This document shows, in pieces, positions 1 to 10,718 of a stretch of DNA of 38,812 nucleotides (positions are counted from its first letter, which is position 1; each line of letters begins with the position of its first letter). A model generated the notes under the pieces. That model did no database searches. It was not told where the DNA came from and was given only the letters and a program-made list of their open reading frames with translations. This DNA is from Batkoa obscura (lineage: Eukaryota; Entomophthoromycota; Entomophthoromycetes; Entomophthorales; Batkoaceae): positions 1-38,812 of the forward strand of contig JASVEC010000161.1 of NCBI GenBank assembly GCA_030770535.1, written 5' to 3'. Made by a program: the position numbers and the translations under genes.

Positions 1-82
1 ACTATTTAATTAACAACTCGTATTTAATTAACAACTCGTAGCTATCAAGAATAATAAGCTTTATAGAATCACTAATTGGTAA

Positions 83-184
83 TATAGAGGAGTGTTTTTT
101 TAACTTCATTACTTTTTTCATCTCTTAAACATTATTTAAGCGGAAAATTTGTTGGTAAAATTTTTAATACAATATATCCTCATA
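83..184 (+). mobile_element. MITE copy 1
   Basis: First of about 17 copies of a roughly 100-bp palindromic-ended element. The consensus begins TATGGG(G/A)(A/G)TGTTTTTT, has a core TTTAAGCGCTATTTGAGCGG, and ends in CATCCCCATA. Plus is defined here as the orientation that reads AAGCGCTATTT. The ends are imperfect inverted repeats flanked by TA, which suggests a Tc1/mariner-like non-autonomous DNA transposon. This copy is moderately diverged (TATAGAGGAGTG start, TATCCTCATA end). It has no coding capacity. Confidence 0.75.
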
Positions 185-385
185 TGCTGGCTATTATTCC
201 TCAAGAATTCGAAACTATTATAGGAGTATTTTTTTATTTAGTTATGGTATGAAGATGCGCTGATACAATGCTTTCCACTAATAAAAAATCTCCTTTTTAA
301 GTAATAAAAATGGATTATTCAAAAAAATTAAAATAATTTTTCACTCTCATTCTAACCCTAGCTCGAATTTATCATAAACATAGTT

Positions 386-478
386 CATAGAGTGTTTTTA
401 TTGGTTTAATCATTTTTTCCATTTAAGTGCTATTTGAGTGAAAAATCGGTATCAAAATTCTTTAAATACGTTCCTATA
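386..478 (+). mobile_element. MITE copy 2, degenerate
   Basis: An older copy of the same MITE. The CCATTTAAGTGCTATTTGAGTG core is recognisable, but both ends are eroded (CATAGAGTG and TTCCTATA). Confidence 0.6.
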
Positions 479-1609
479 TAAATAAAAAAATCTAACATAT
501 TAGATTTAAATTTAAATTCGTCATTAATTTTTATTTTGTATTGTAAGCATTATCCTTTACCAAAAAGTTTAATTCACAATACCTCATGAGTACTCCTATA
601 CTACAAGGGGCTTCTATAGAAACTAATGACTAGTACATTCTTCCCTAGAGATAGATGCACATAGCAAAACCCTAGTCTCAGATAATGGCATTTGGAAATG
701 TAGCTATAAAGACTCAATTTCACATAAGTATTTCACTTGCTGCAAAGTCACTTTCTTATAGTGTTTAACTATTAAATGGTTAATAGATTTAGGAAAATTG
801 CCATATTCACCTACAAAGGGCCATGTCTAATAGTTTTTTGAAATAAAACAATTTGATAAAATACTCTATTTATAAAATCCATTATTTTTTCATCTATAAT
901 AATTATGCCCCATGCCAATTTTTGTAAATCTATAGATGATGCCTATTTATTACTCCCTTCAATCTCTGAAGCTAATAATGCTATTTTTAAATAATTTGAT
1001 AATACATGTGATTTTAGAACAGAACTCACCTTAGATAAAGATCAAAAAGAATAGTCCAATTTCTAGGCAGGATGTCCTATAACTCAAACTCAGACAGATT
1101 ACTCTCTCTGGAATACAATAAATGTCATGTTTGTTAGCAAAAAAATTGGAACACAATAACTGTCTTATATTATAAACTTAAGCAGACAAGTTATTTGATT
1201 TAAAAGTTAGTCTGCTTAAAATAAAATCAAAATAAGTTGTATTATAATACTCCATCTATTCAAGGCTTCCACGTAATTGCAAAAGGCAGTATAAAAATAA
1301 ACCTTTGCTGTAGAAGATTCTCAAAACGATAATCTAAATATATATGCCAACCCAGTTTATTTACTTATTAATAGAGTAAGTTTAATATGAAAACTGCTGA
1401 AAAATATACTATTTATTGTGTTCTGGAGGGGAGTATTAACCCTCCTGTGAATTTAGATTTATTTCGTGGTGCCCTTAATTTCTTTTAATTGGTCAACTCT
1501 CTCTTATCCTATCATCTCAACTTATTCGTTTTGCCTGTCTTTTTAAGGTCAAATAAAGTACTTATGAATTAGAAAATTTCTATCACATCATAAACTAAAC
1601 AAAAGGAAG
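479..1609. other. spacer with a decayed coding-like tract
   Basis: No intact gene is visible. From about 914 to 1200 the plus strand reads like a worn coding region (for example a short frame starting MPHANFCKSIDDAYLLLPS), with a less AT-extreme composition than its flanks. I cannot assign a family. The rest is AT-rich spacer and the upstream region of the gene at 1610. Confidence 0.3.
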
Positions 1610-2744
1610 ATGAATGAAGGTAACAAATCATCAGTAATAGATGTATTTTTGATTAACTAAAATTAATAGAAACCTTATTTAAAAGCCGATTATCAGTAGA
1701 TGATAGAATTATTAAAAGATGTATCAAAAGATATCAAGCTTTTGTTAAGGCAATTAAAAGTAAAAAGAGTAAAACTGAGATGTAAGCTAAATTATTTAAA
1801 TCAAATGGGACATTTTTTTGATTGAAATATAGAAATTTATTATATCAACAATTTGAAAATGATTTGGCTCAAGCTGAGTTGAGTTTATCTGCTTCGGAAA
1901 TGACCATGATTGCTTTAGAGCATGAGGAGAAAGTTATTAAGAAAGATGAAGATATTATAGGTAAAATTTAAGTTTGAGTTTAGTTTTCTAGTTTTTAAAT
2001 TAGATGCATAGAAAAAAGTACCAAAGAATATGAAATTGCGATTTTAAAAAATGAACAAATTTTAAAGTTAGCTAAAGAAGAACGATTAAAAAGTAAACAA
2101 TATGATCACCTTAAAGCAGAACTTTTCAGTTTAAAACCATACTCCAAATTGATAAAGTAAATATTCAATGTTGAGTTTTCGATTATAAAGTTAATATTTT
2201 GTTTTTACAGAGAAACTGAGATCTTAGAAAAAGAAAAAGAGGCGATAGATGCGGAAAGACAAACACAACAAAAATGTATAACAATAGCTAAACATCGGTT
2301 AAATTTAATGCTAGATGAACTTGTTAATTTTGATAATCTTGTTAATGATATTGGAAATAATCCATTAATAACATTGACGAAATTCAATAAAGAAAATCCC
2401 GATTTCGATTTTGAAGAAGCTAGAAAAAAATATGACATTGAACAGGGATTGGATAAAATGTTTTTAAATTTGAAAGGAAAAATTAATTCAAAAGAGTTAA
2501 GTTTGGATATTGATACTACAACTCAATCTAAAAATTTATCAGTTAATGGTCAAAAAAGTAAAATTATTGAGGTAAACAAGAGTCTTTTTAGTTCTAGTCA
2601 ATATTGACATTGTAATTATAGAAAAAAGGATATCGTTCCAAACATAGTGGTAATAGCTCACCTAGATCAAAGAGATCCCCAGTCATTGAAGAAGGCGAAT
2701 TGATTTCGGATACCCCACCTTTAAAACATCATCGACTTGATTAA
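1610..2744 (+). CDS. THOC7: THO complex subunit 7 (THOC7/Tho7-like)
   Basis: Subunit of the nuclear THO/TREX complex, which couples transcription to mRNA packaging and export. The model has six exons: 1610-1619, 1670-1781, 1833-1960, 2012-2156, 2211-2571 and 2622-2744. It encodes 292 aa. Every intron is 50-54 nt with GT/AG ends. The N-terminal half is helical and Glu/Lys-rich. It contains RLSVDDRIIKRCIKRYQ near the start and RLKSKQYDHLKAELFSLKPYSK, which follows the THOC7 pattern of an Arg-rich helix, a YD(x)L motif and a Pro, then a long coiled coil. The C-terminal third (after about residue 180) is polar and low-complexity, ending KHHRLD. Human THOC7 is shorter (about 204 aa), so the tail is an extension. 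The start is the ATG just before a 10-nt first exon. It is the only in-frame Met that keeps the conserved N-terminal helix. The family call is from memory of the motif pattern, not from a search. Confidence 0.75.
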
Positions 2745-3956
2745 TCCTAATGACCTAACTTTTTTAAAATTTGCTGAAAGTTTGCATTTTAAATTAAATA
2801 TTTCATCTTTTGTGTTTATTTAAATAGTCATTATTGTATATGTTAGATTACCATGTTGGTCTATAGTTATAGTTAGGTTGACATCATTTTTATTCAATGT
2901 CAGTAGTATAATATTAAAGCACCAGATAGATCAAGCTATTATTTTTCAATTCGTAAGTTAGAGTTACAAACTTTGCAGTTAGATGTTTTAGATAAAGCTT
3001 TCTTTTGTTAAATGCCAAGTGATTAAAAAGTAATACTATTTAAAAAATGACAGCATTAAGTCTAAATTAATTAATTTATAGTTATGCAATATTTAAAGAC
3101 AATAATATCTTGGAACTTTACAACTTTGTTTTTGTTCTATTAAACAGTAATGCGAAAGAAATTTTAAAGAATAACAACTTATTCTAGTGCTCTGGCTAAA
3201 TATTATCTAAGTTTATTATGGACTTTATTTAACTTTTTTGGATAAGAAAATAAGCTTTTTAATTAGCTTTAAAACCTGAGGCGAAATAATTTTATCATCT
3301 TATATTACGTTACATTAAGTATCATGTTTTGTTTAATAGAATGTTAAAATAAACATCATTTTTAATATTGTCAAAGTGAAATCGTACTTATTTTAAATAT
3401 AAGCCAAATAGTAGACTAAATATTTTATAATTCAAAAACTATTATTAACAAAATTTTATTCTTAAACATTTTTAAATTTGATATGGAAATAGCATTAGAT
3501 AAGCTTCTAAAATGATTAAAATCCTTTAGTTTATATCTAAAATTAGAATTTAACAATGGATATCAGGTTATGGTGACATCATCTGTTTCAGGTTAGGAGG
3601 AGAATGCTTAAAAATGCATAAAAGCATTAAGTTGAATGTTTCAGTAGTTAGAAACAGATAAGCACGTTGAAGATTAAAGAAGGAGGCTAAGCTAATTTAG
3701 AGCTTAAACTGCAAATGAAACGACAAGTTTGCATTTCCCCATAAATTTAAAATGATAACTGAAACCTAGCTTTAACGCACCAATTCACTTCAATTTTAAA
3801 GGAAAGCTGTGTTTCAAATTATAAAATTATTAAAATCCTCAATTAAAAAGTATAAAATCCATCACAAAGCATTTAAAACAGTCACGGTTTTACTTTTCAT
3901 TTTTTAAAACAATTTGACTTATAAAAAAATTCAAATTTAAATTAATATTAGAACAA
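2745..3956. other. spacer and upstream region of the MedA-like gene
   Basis: AT-rich with no gene seen. A less AT-rich stretch at about 3540-3800 contains several short ATG-initiated frames and may be a transcribed leader of the gene at 3957. MedA genes in ascomycetes are known for long leaders, but nothing here proves one. Confidence 0.3.
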
Positions 3957-5655
3957 ATGCCTACCGCGATACCTAATACCATTAAGAAAGAACCCGAAGC
4001 TCAAGAAGTATTTAACAATAAATCTCATAACAATAATTTTACAAATAATGAGAATTATACCCCAATGAAAGAACCACAGTTAATGGATCCTAATAATAAC
4101 ACTCAAAGTTACAATGCATATAAAGGCAAATTTTCACCTTTGAGACAGTATCAAAACGAACAGCAACTCGATTATAATGCTCAAGCTCCCCCTAATCAAG
4201 AAGAGAATATGACCAATCAAGCTATGAAGTAATTGAAATTTTATATCAAATTTGATTTTAACTAATATTATTATTAAAGAGCTCAGATGAATAATATGCC
4301 TTTTTTACCTAGTAACACGTCAAACGAACATACTATCACTAGAAGGGCTAGTTTGGGTATGTATCCTCCAATGCCTAATAATCAAATGGATTTAGTAACC
4401 ACTATTAACGATGTGCCATCTATATTATCAAAGGCAAATGTAGTTTTTGAAGGGAACTTTCAAGATATTTTAGAAAATTGGTAAGAGTAATTCAATAAGT
4501 ATGTTAATAAATATACTAATTTTGTTTTATTAGGAGTGATGAAGAAAAGCTATCTAAACGTAGATTAGTTCAGTTTTGGCGTCGGCATGAAAATAATACG
4601 ATCTACTGTTCATTTCAGCCCATTTTACCTAATGCTCGACCACCTAACAGTGTGATTATATCATGTATCTATTGGGAAGAAAGAATGGAATATTTTATTA
4701 CGAGCGTGGATTGTATTCATTTACTTGAGTCACTTATCTCTGTAAGGTTTACAGTAGAAGAAAAGAATCGAATACGCCGTAATTTGGAAGGTTTCCGACC
4801 ATTAACTGTTTCTAAATGTAAAAAAGAAACGGCTGATTTTTTTAAGTTGATTATGGCTTTCCCAAATCCAAAACCACGTAATATTGAAAAGGATGTTAAA
4901 GTTTTTCATTGGCGTGTACTCCCATTTGCTCTCAAAAAAATAGTTAGCAAATATGTAAGCTTATCTCTTATTAATTAAAACTTTTTATTAAATCATTTAT
5001 TTAGGCCTCGGGTTATGCACCAGCATCGAATATGCCTATGGATAATTTTGGTAGTATGCAAGTTAAAAATAATGCCTCTCTTGGCTACAACCCTTACTAT
5101 AACAGCAATCCTAGTAGTAATTATGGAGGTAAAATTATTATTTTAATATACAACCCAGATGATTTAATACAAATTTTAGGTTATCAACGTCGATATTCAC
5201 AGCCAGCTAATTTAGTAAATTTAAATATGTTTGGGCAAAACTATAAATTGGTTCAATCTGGTCAACAAGCGGCAAATGCTTACTTTAATCAAAACCAACC
5301 TATTTCACAATCCTATCAACAACAAACTAATTTTAGTATGAATAACCCAAGTATGCCCTCAATTTCAGAGCGACCTTCTTATGAAGATTTTGCCTCACAA
5401 TTTGTTTATGCTAATCAAAACCAATCTTTCCAACGTCGTCATTCGCTTGCTGATCCTTACTCTGCCCATCAATCTAAGCCTAGAAATATGAATCCATTAG
5501 CTAGATTAAATGAAGAAACTATGTTTAATAGTAGTATCTCACGTCCCAACAGTGGGAATATGGATGCGTTAAGGCACCCTTCTGGGCTAGGAATAGTAGA
5601 AGGTAGAATGGAATTAAATAAGGAGAACAATGATTTTAATGGTAACAACCATTAG
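3957..5655 (+). CDS. medA: MedA/Ren1/Acr1-type developmental regulator
   Basis: Nuclear regulator homologous to Aspergillus MedA (conidiophore development), Fusarium REN1 and Magnaporthe ACR1. Exons are 3957-4228, 4280-4480, 4534-4954, 5005-5128 and 5180-5655, giving 497 aa. Introns are 50-53 nt. Exon 3 holds the family's conserved domain (about residues 166-298). It reads KRRLVQFWRR, then CIYWEE, ITSVDCIHLLESL, RFTVEEKNRIRRNLEGFRP, LTVSK, FPNPKPRNIEKDVKVFHWR and ending ALKKIVSKY, which is close to the ascomycete consensus. The flanking arms are Asn/Gln/Ser-rich and disordered, as is usual in this family. The start is the first ATG after an in-frame stop. The last intron (5129-5179) is 51 nt with no in-frame stop, so its retention would add 17 residues. 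I treat it as an intron because its size and its GTAAAA/TTTTAG ends match the others. Confidence 0.88.
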
Positions 5656-6663
5656 CGCTATTATGTATAAGATAGTGATTACTTATTGGTTTATTAGATT
5701 CAAAATAATTCATTTTTGATAGTTTGATTTTGGTGTAATATTATATACTTTGTACTACTTGTATTACTTGCTTTTATTAAGTGCTCTCCATTTTTTAAGA
5801 ATTCTTTATCTAAAACTTTTTTTGTCCGTGAAATTTTATTTATTTTACTTTTTTTTATTATATTAAAGCTGTTCATAGTTTTTAGTAAATTGTTTTATTT
5901 TCTATATTAATTAGTTTAAAAGATACTATTATGCACTATAAATAGTGAACTAAAAATCTAAATATATATATGATTGTTTTAAATTTAATTTAATTGTGAA
6001 TAAGTGCTAGTCAAAATTGTAAAAAAGCTCATATTTTAAACTTAAATTGAATCAAAATAATCAACTATTCAAAACTCTAGTTCATTATTTCAAAAACATT
6101 AATATATTTAAAACAATTCACAAAAATCAAATTTGCTAAATAAAGTAAATTGTATTCTAAAAAGAATAATTTGTTGTTAAAGAAATAATCAATATAATTA
6201 ATTGAAGACAAAACTAATATTAATGTTAAATAAAGCTTCTGATTATTAGATTATAACATAATTTTTAATGAAATTGATCATTTACTAAAAATATTCTAGA
6301 ACCTTTTGTAAATTAATTTCAAAATATATATGTCTATAAATATGAAAAAATTGTTATAATCTATTAAATAAATAATATGAGATATACTTTTGTATCACTA
6401 TGAAAATTCCATAGAAAGTTAAGATAGTCAAAACAAAAAATTTGATTAGTCAAATATCTTGGTATAAAAGTATATTATACTACTTATTTAACCTAATAAT
6501 AACAGCTTTTTCGTATTTATTTATACAAAACAACATTTTATTCTAATATAGTAATCCATCAGAATAAGACAAGTAACATGTCAATAATTTTTAAACTTAA
6601 TCTTTCGTTCAAAAGATTTGAAGATTAGTTGTATTTTATAAAAGAAATAGTTAACAATCATTA
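5656..6663. other. AT-rich spacer
   Basis: Downstream region of the MedA-like gene. It contains no open frame of note and no repeat that I recognise. Confidence 0.4.
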
Positions 6664-6768
6664 TACGGGGATGTATTTTTGTGTTTAAGAATTTTACTAA
6701 CAAATTTTCCACTCAAATAGCGTTTAAAAAATGGAAAAAATAATGAAGTCAAAAAAAACACTCCCATA
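6664..6768 (-). mobile_element. MITE copy 3
   Basis: Well-preserved copy in the reverse orientation (TACGGGGATG start, AAATAGCG core, CTCCCATA end), flanked by TA. Confidence 0.85.
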
Positions 6769-7389
6769 TAGCATTGCATAAAATATATCAAATAGCATAT
6801 TTATTTAGGCTTTTCTAAAACGGTCATAACTTTTTGTGGTTTCTACAATGATCAACTATTTGTTAGTCCCTTTTCTCCTTTCTTTTTTTTCGAGTTAGAA
6901 AAATTTATTATTAGATCTTTTTAGTCTACATAATTTTGTTATAGAAGTGATAGATAATAACTTATTAAAAAACTAAAGGAAAAGTAAGATAAATAAGGTA
7001 TAAAATAAGTAATGTTTCCATTCAGATATCTATTTTTTAAAATTAAATTTTCAATCTTTTTTACTTTATACAATCATAAAATATACTATTATAGCCCTTT
7101 TGTTATTAAAAAAGACGTTTTAATCAACTTCTAAACTTAAAAGCCTCATCAAAATAATCCTTCATTCTTAATTTCCGTTATAAAGTTATTATCATGCAAG
7201 TAAAGAAAAGACATTTGTTATCCATCAAACAACATGTAAAAAATTGATAGAGGAAGAAAAAACTAGTTTTTTAAATCTCCATTAATTATCATAAAAAAGT
7301 TGAGTAAACCCTAGAAAATACACATCATAGAATACTAGCAAGGTTATATAAAGTTGAAAATAAACCCAAACTTCAAGTATCAAAAAAAG
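6769..7389. other. AT-rich spacer
   Basis: No gene or recognisable repeat seen. Confidence 0.4.
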
Positions 7390-7583
7390 GTGAAATTGGC
7401 ATCATGTATTGTTTTATCCACTACCATTGCTTCTTTCATCAGCCCTTCTTTGCACAAAATATACATGATTTAAGCGATAATGCTTTAGATAAATGTTTTG
7501 GCCAAACGTTTATTGATACGCTTAATGGGTGCATTTCCAGTGTCAAATACCGTAGAAATAATGAAGGAGATAACTGCTCGTAA
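7390..7583 (+). pseudogene. decayed small secreted Cys-rich protein, likely CBM19 family
   Basis: The first codons read (V/M)KLASCIVLSTTIASFISPSL, strongly like the signal peptide MKFASCVALLSIVAPSFGF of the intact family members downstream. The start codon is now GTG and the frame is lost after the signal region. A second frame then gives a Cys-containing tail (DKCFGQTFIDTLNGC and ending DNCS). I read this as a worn, most upstream member of the array. The tail is too diverged to prove the CBM19 module. Confidence 0.45.
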
Positions 7584-8333
7584 TCAATAAAAATACTTAA
7601 ATAGAAGTCTTTGGACTATGAAAGTTAAAATCTACAAATTATTAACATTATCATTTATTGTATAAATATCCAGATAAAAACAGAATTTGTTATCCTTAAT
7701 GTTTTAATCTATAGTTTAAAATACTTTATAAACTTATAACATAATTGAAATAGTGAATTTATAAAAAGACATAAACAAAATGTAGAAACTTGAAGTTTGA
7801 TACAATTAAATCGAGATTAATAGTTTGAATGCCATTAAAATAGGAACTCCGAAACAAGTATTTAATGGTAAGGAAATTCACTATCTAAAAACATAAACTC
7901 CAGTCTCAAAGCTACTTTTTAAACACCTTTAAATCTCTGGTTTGTGTGTATATAATAAATTTTTGAATAACTTATAAATTGGTTTCTCGTTTTCTTCATG
8001 AATATTCATTAAGTATTTTTGGCTAGTTTTAATATGTGAATGAAACGAACTTCTCTTATTATGTTATAAGATGCTTTCAGTATGTAAAAAGAGTACGTTT
8101 TATTTTAAACGATACTTTATCAATAGTTATAATAAAAAATTGTATTTATTATACCTATTACTTATTTTCTTAGTGTTTTTGTTACAAATAAAACCTTGTT
8201 TTATTTATCAACTTATCAAATCAATGACGTCTATTTATCCAAAATAAGCTAGTTACAAATTTTAAGCTATGGGCTTTAATTTAGAAATTACACACAAACA
8301 AAAACAACTAGTACCCTTGAAAACTTCTTATCT
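7584..8333. other. AT-rich spacer
   Basis: No gene seen. A CTCCG-containing site (AACTCCG at about 7846) resembles the conserved upstream motif of the CBM19 genes but has no adjacent open frame. Confidence 0.35.
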
Positions 8334-8651
8334 CTATTGCAATTGTATAACCCAGACTTGATATTTACATTGACCTGATCCACCTTCCTTATTATTACAG
8401 TTGCTCACCTGAAACCAATGCTCCACTCCTTCAATTGCATTCCCAGCATTCAAGAGCATGGCCCTCAAGGAACTTTCTTTCATCATCCATTCCAAATTTT
8501 TCAGATCGAAATCCCCTAACCCAGATCTCTTAAATACTCTTCTTTCTAAAGTCCCCGCCTCATCCTCACACCAAGTCCTTTGCACCCTAAAGGCTGCCTC
8601 TTCCTTTCACCTTTTCCTCCCTAATTGGTTCTCCGGTTTAACTCCATTTTT
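8334..8651 (-). other. G+C-rich coding-like island, family unknown
   Basis: By hand count 8401-8580 is about 44% G+C, while the flanks are near 25%. On the minus strand one frame stays open for about 90 codons ending at 8334. It contains RTWCEDEAGTLERRVFKRS, then GLGDFDLKNLEWMMKE and ending KYQVWVIQLQ. An internal TTTCAG|GTGAGC resembles a 5' splice site, so the sequence could be an exon or exon-intron remnant. The frame has no convincing start, and an in-frame stop lies shortly upstream. I do not recognise the protein. It may be a fragment of a relocated or horizontally acquired gene, or of a transposon. Confidence 0.35.
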
Positions 8652-8825
8652 ACACTAATAAAGTCACAAGGCTCTTGTCTTAAATTTTAAAAACTACACA
8701 GAAAAAATATTGAATTATGAAAATGGAAATTAAAATATTACTTTGTGAAAAATGGAGATATAATAATCAAAAGAATATGTAAAATATTCAAAAAAAATCT
8801 TTTGATAAATTATAAAGTTATAAAA

Positions 8826-9165
8826 ATGAAATTGATTTCCTATCCTGCTTTATTATCAACTATCGCTCCTTCTTTAGGCTTCTTAGTTCAAGAAAATCAT
8901 AATCCAGTACGCCAAGATGACTATGATGAAGGTCAGGATAGAGACTATAGTGGAAGCTATGATAAAGGCTACGTAATATACTATAGAGTTAAACCTCGGG
9001 GTTCCCATGAAAGTCCCAAGTACTGCGATCCTGGAAGTAATGGTTTTTACCTGTTCTGGAGGAGAGTGTATCTTCCATTAATCTGATCTAGAAATTACTT
9101 GTAAACAGGATTGTTATGGCGAAGTGTACTGCGTATTTTGTTCACTATATAAAAGATCTAAATAG
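8826..9165 (+). pseudogene. decayed CBM19-family secreted protein
   Basis: It starts MKLISYPALLSTIAPSLGFL, a clear match to the family signal peptide. An Asp/Tyr-rich linker follows in place of the Gly/Asn/Tyr linker, then KYCDPGSNGFYLF, aligning with the MFCDYNSGGFYTC part of the intact module. The frame closes at 9086 before the second half of the module. A Cys-rich stretch aligning with the end of the module follows in another frame (to 9165). An 86-aa truncated protein could still be made, but four of the six module cysteines would be missing. Confidence 0.55.
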
Positions 9166-9523
9166 GAGTGTTTAGTTATAAAGTTAAAAATTCTATGTTA
9201 AAATGAGGTTTAAAAGAAATAGAAATTTAAAGGTAAGTTATGATATTGAATATTATACTTTGATTTATTTACCACACAATGCGTATCTTAAAGTCTTTAC
9301 CATGCTTAACGTAGTAAGATTGTGAAAAAACATAAAAGTTATACTAAGGCTTAAAGTTTTACATGTAATTAAATAATGAAGATAGAGGATAAATCTAGAT
9401 GGTAATTCCGCTATAATTGAGGATATGACAAAAAAAGATGAATTATAACAATTTACATAAAACAAACAATTTGCCTAATTTTAACAAAATTGCTGTTATT
9501 GAAAAATAAAAACAAGATTTATT
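9166..9523. promoter_or_regulatory. upstream region of the decayed paralogue at 9557
   Basis: This region is homologous to the upstream regions near 11310-11400 and 12770-12900. All three contain a diverged TAATTCCGCTA-type element (here about 9404-9414) that corresponds to AACTCCGTG of the active genes. No open frame is seen on the plus strand. Confidence 0.35.
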
Positions 9524-9564
9524 TGTGTTATTGTGTTATTGTGTTATTATGTTATTATGTTATT
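9524..9564 (+). repeat. heptanucleotide repeat (TGTTATT)n
   Basis: About five to six imperfect 7-bp units (TGTGTTAT and TATGTTAT forms). They sit exactly where the signal-peptide codons of the following decayed CBM19 gene should be. Confidence 0.7.
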
Positions 9565-9739
9565 TGTCACTGCTCCTTCTTCTAATTTTTTATATGATGG
9601 CAATTATAACTGTCGTATTGGGGCTGCATTTTGTAGTTGTAGCACTAATAGGCATATTAGATGTATGCAAAGTCATTTTTTTCCCGTTAAATATACTCTA
9701 AGAAGTAGTTTTCAACAAGAGCGATATGGTATATCTTGA
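9557..9739 (+). pseudogene. decayed CBM19-family gene without signal peptide
   Basis: The frame contains NYNCRIGAAFCSCSTNRHIRC, which aligns residue for residue with NYGGCREGAMFCDYNSGGFYTC of the intact genes. Then KYTLRSSFQQ aligns with RYVLRQCGPGTRCQQ. The last cysteines are gone and the signal-peptide region has been replaced by a heptanucleotide repeat. A 60-aa frame remains open but is unlikely to be secreted. Confidence 0.55.
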
Positions 9740-10173
9740 AAAAATTAGTTTTATAAAATATTCAGATAAATAGTTAAATTTAGATTATTTAATATTCAAA
9801 GATATTTAAAGATAATGTGAGCAAATGCTTTAATTATAAATATTCCTATAGTTATGGATGTATATAAATATCCCAATATCTAGTTTTAGTATATATTACA
9901 TATAATTTTTTATAGTCTTATAATTAAATAAACTTTTAAACAAAAAAGAGATAAAGTATTAGCTCAAATTAATACAGCTACTGTAACTCTACTGCAACCT
10001 AATTTGCACTAATTTTTAGACTAACTATTTTTTGTTGGAGTTTTGATAGCTGGTTTAATTTTTGTTATTTTTAGCAAAGTTATAACTTTAAATCAACACT
10101 TAGTTGGTTCCAATAGAGCTACAGTAGTATTTATCAGAAAAAAATCAATTCAGTAAAAACAAATTAAAAATAA
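9740..10173. other. duplicated spacer of the CBM19 array
   Basis: This spacer resembles, at reduced identity, those at about 11440-11685 and 13150-13440. Shared landmarks in order are TTAATGTGA/TTTAGGTTAATGC, GTATATAAATA, TAGTCT(T/C)ATA and GGGATAGATAAAA. It is evidence that the unit (paralogue plus spacer) was duplicated in tandem. Confidence 0.5.
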
Positions 10174-10253
10174 AAAACTGCAAACTTTATTTTTAGGCCA
10201 AAAAATTGTAGAAAAAGACGGATGACGGAAAAGCAAAAATAAATTGAGGTATT

Positions 10254-10330
10254 AACTCCGTGAAAAAAGGGGGTAGAGTAACCAACAATAAAGCAACTAG
10301 AGCTAGGCTGTCAAAAGATGATATATAAAG
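10254..10330 (+). promoter_or_regulatory. core promoter of CBM19 gene A
   Basis: AACTCCGTG at 10254-10262, a TATA box TATATAAAG at 10322-10330 (60 nt before the ATG) and TTTTATCAAA at 10352-10361. The same three elements, in the same order, precede all four intact genes, including the otherwise diverged gene D. Confidence 0.55.
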
Positions 10331-10381
10331 AAAAAAGAGAAAGCTCAATATTTTTATCAAACTAACGATTAAATTACAAAT

Positions 10382-10690
10382 ATGAAATTTGCTTCTTGTG
10401 TTGCTTTATTATCAATTGTTGCTCCATCTTTTGGATTCTTATTCCATAAAAGCTCCAACTCTTTACGTAATGGATACTATGGTGGTGGAGGTAACTATGG
10501 TGGAGGTAACTATGGTGGAGGTAATTACGGTGGTAACTATGGTGGATGTCGTGAAGGAGCTATGTTTTGTGATTATAACAGTGGTGGTTTCTATACTTGT
10601 GCTCAAGGTCGTTATGTCCTTCGTCAATGTGGTCCAGGAACTCGTTGTCAACAACAAGGTCAAGACAATGTCTTCTGTAATTATGCCTAA
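10382..10690 (+). CDS. small secreted CBM19 chitin-binding protein, copy A
   Basis: 102 aa, intronless. Residues 1-19 (MKFASCVALLSIVAPSFGF) are a signal peptide. Residues about 33-54 are a Gly/Asn/Tyr linker built on NYGG and GGGNYGG repeats. Residues about 56-102 are one carbohydrate-binding module of family 19, with six cysteines spaced C-x6-C-x9-C-x9-C-x5-C-x9-C and the typical CREGAMFC, GRYVLRQC, GPGTRC and VFCNYA. CBM19 binds chitin and normally sits at the C-terminus of fungal chitinases. Here it stands alone behind a flexible linker with no catalytic domain. It could coat, cross-link or shield the cell wall, or act as a secreted effector. Codon use (GGT, CGT, CAA) looks optimised for high expression. 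The protein is identical to copy B. Confidence 0.85.
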   Translation: MKFASCVALLSIVAPSFGFLFHKSSNSLRNGYYGGGGNYGGGNYGGGNYGGNYGGCREGAMFCDYNSGGFYTCAQGRYVLRQCGPGTRCQQQGQDNVFCNYA

Positions 10691-10718
10691 TTCTATAAAA
10701 TACTTAAATAAAAATATT

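Larger units (their letters stand above)
10174..10702 (+). repeat. 529-bp duplication block, copy A
   Basis: Identical by eye over its full length to 11686-12214. It includes the promoter, the entire gene and the first bases of the 3' region. Confidence 0.85.
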
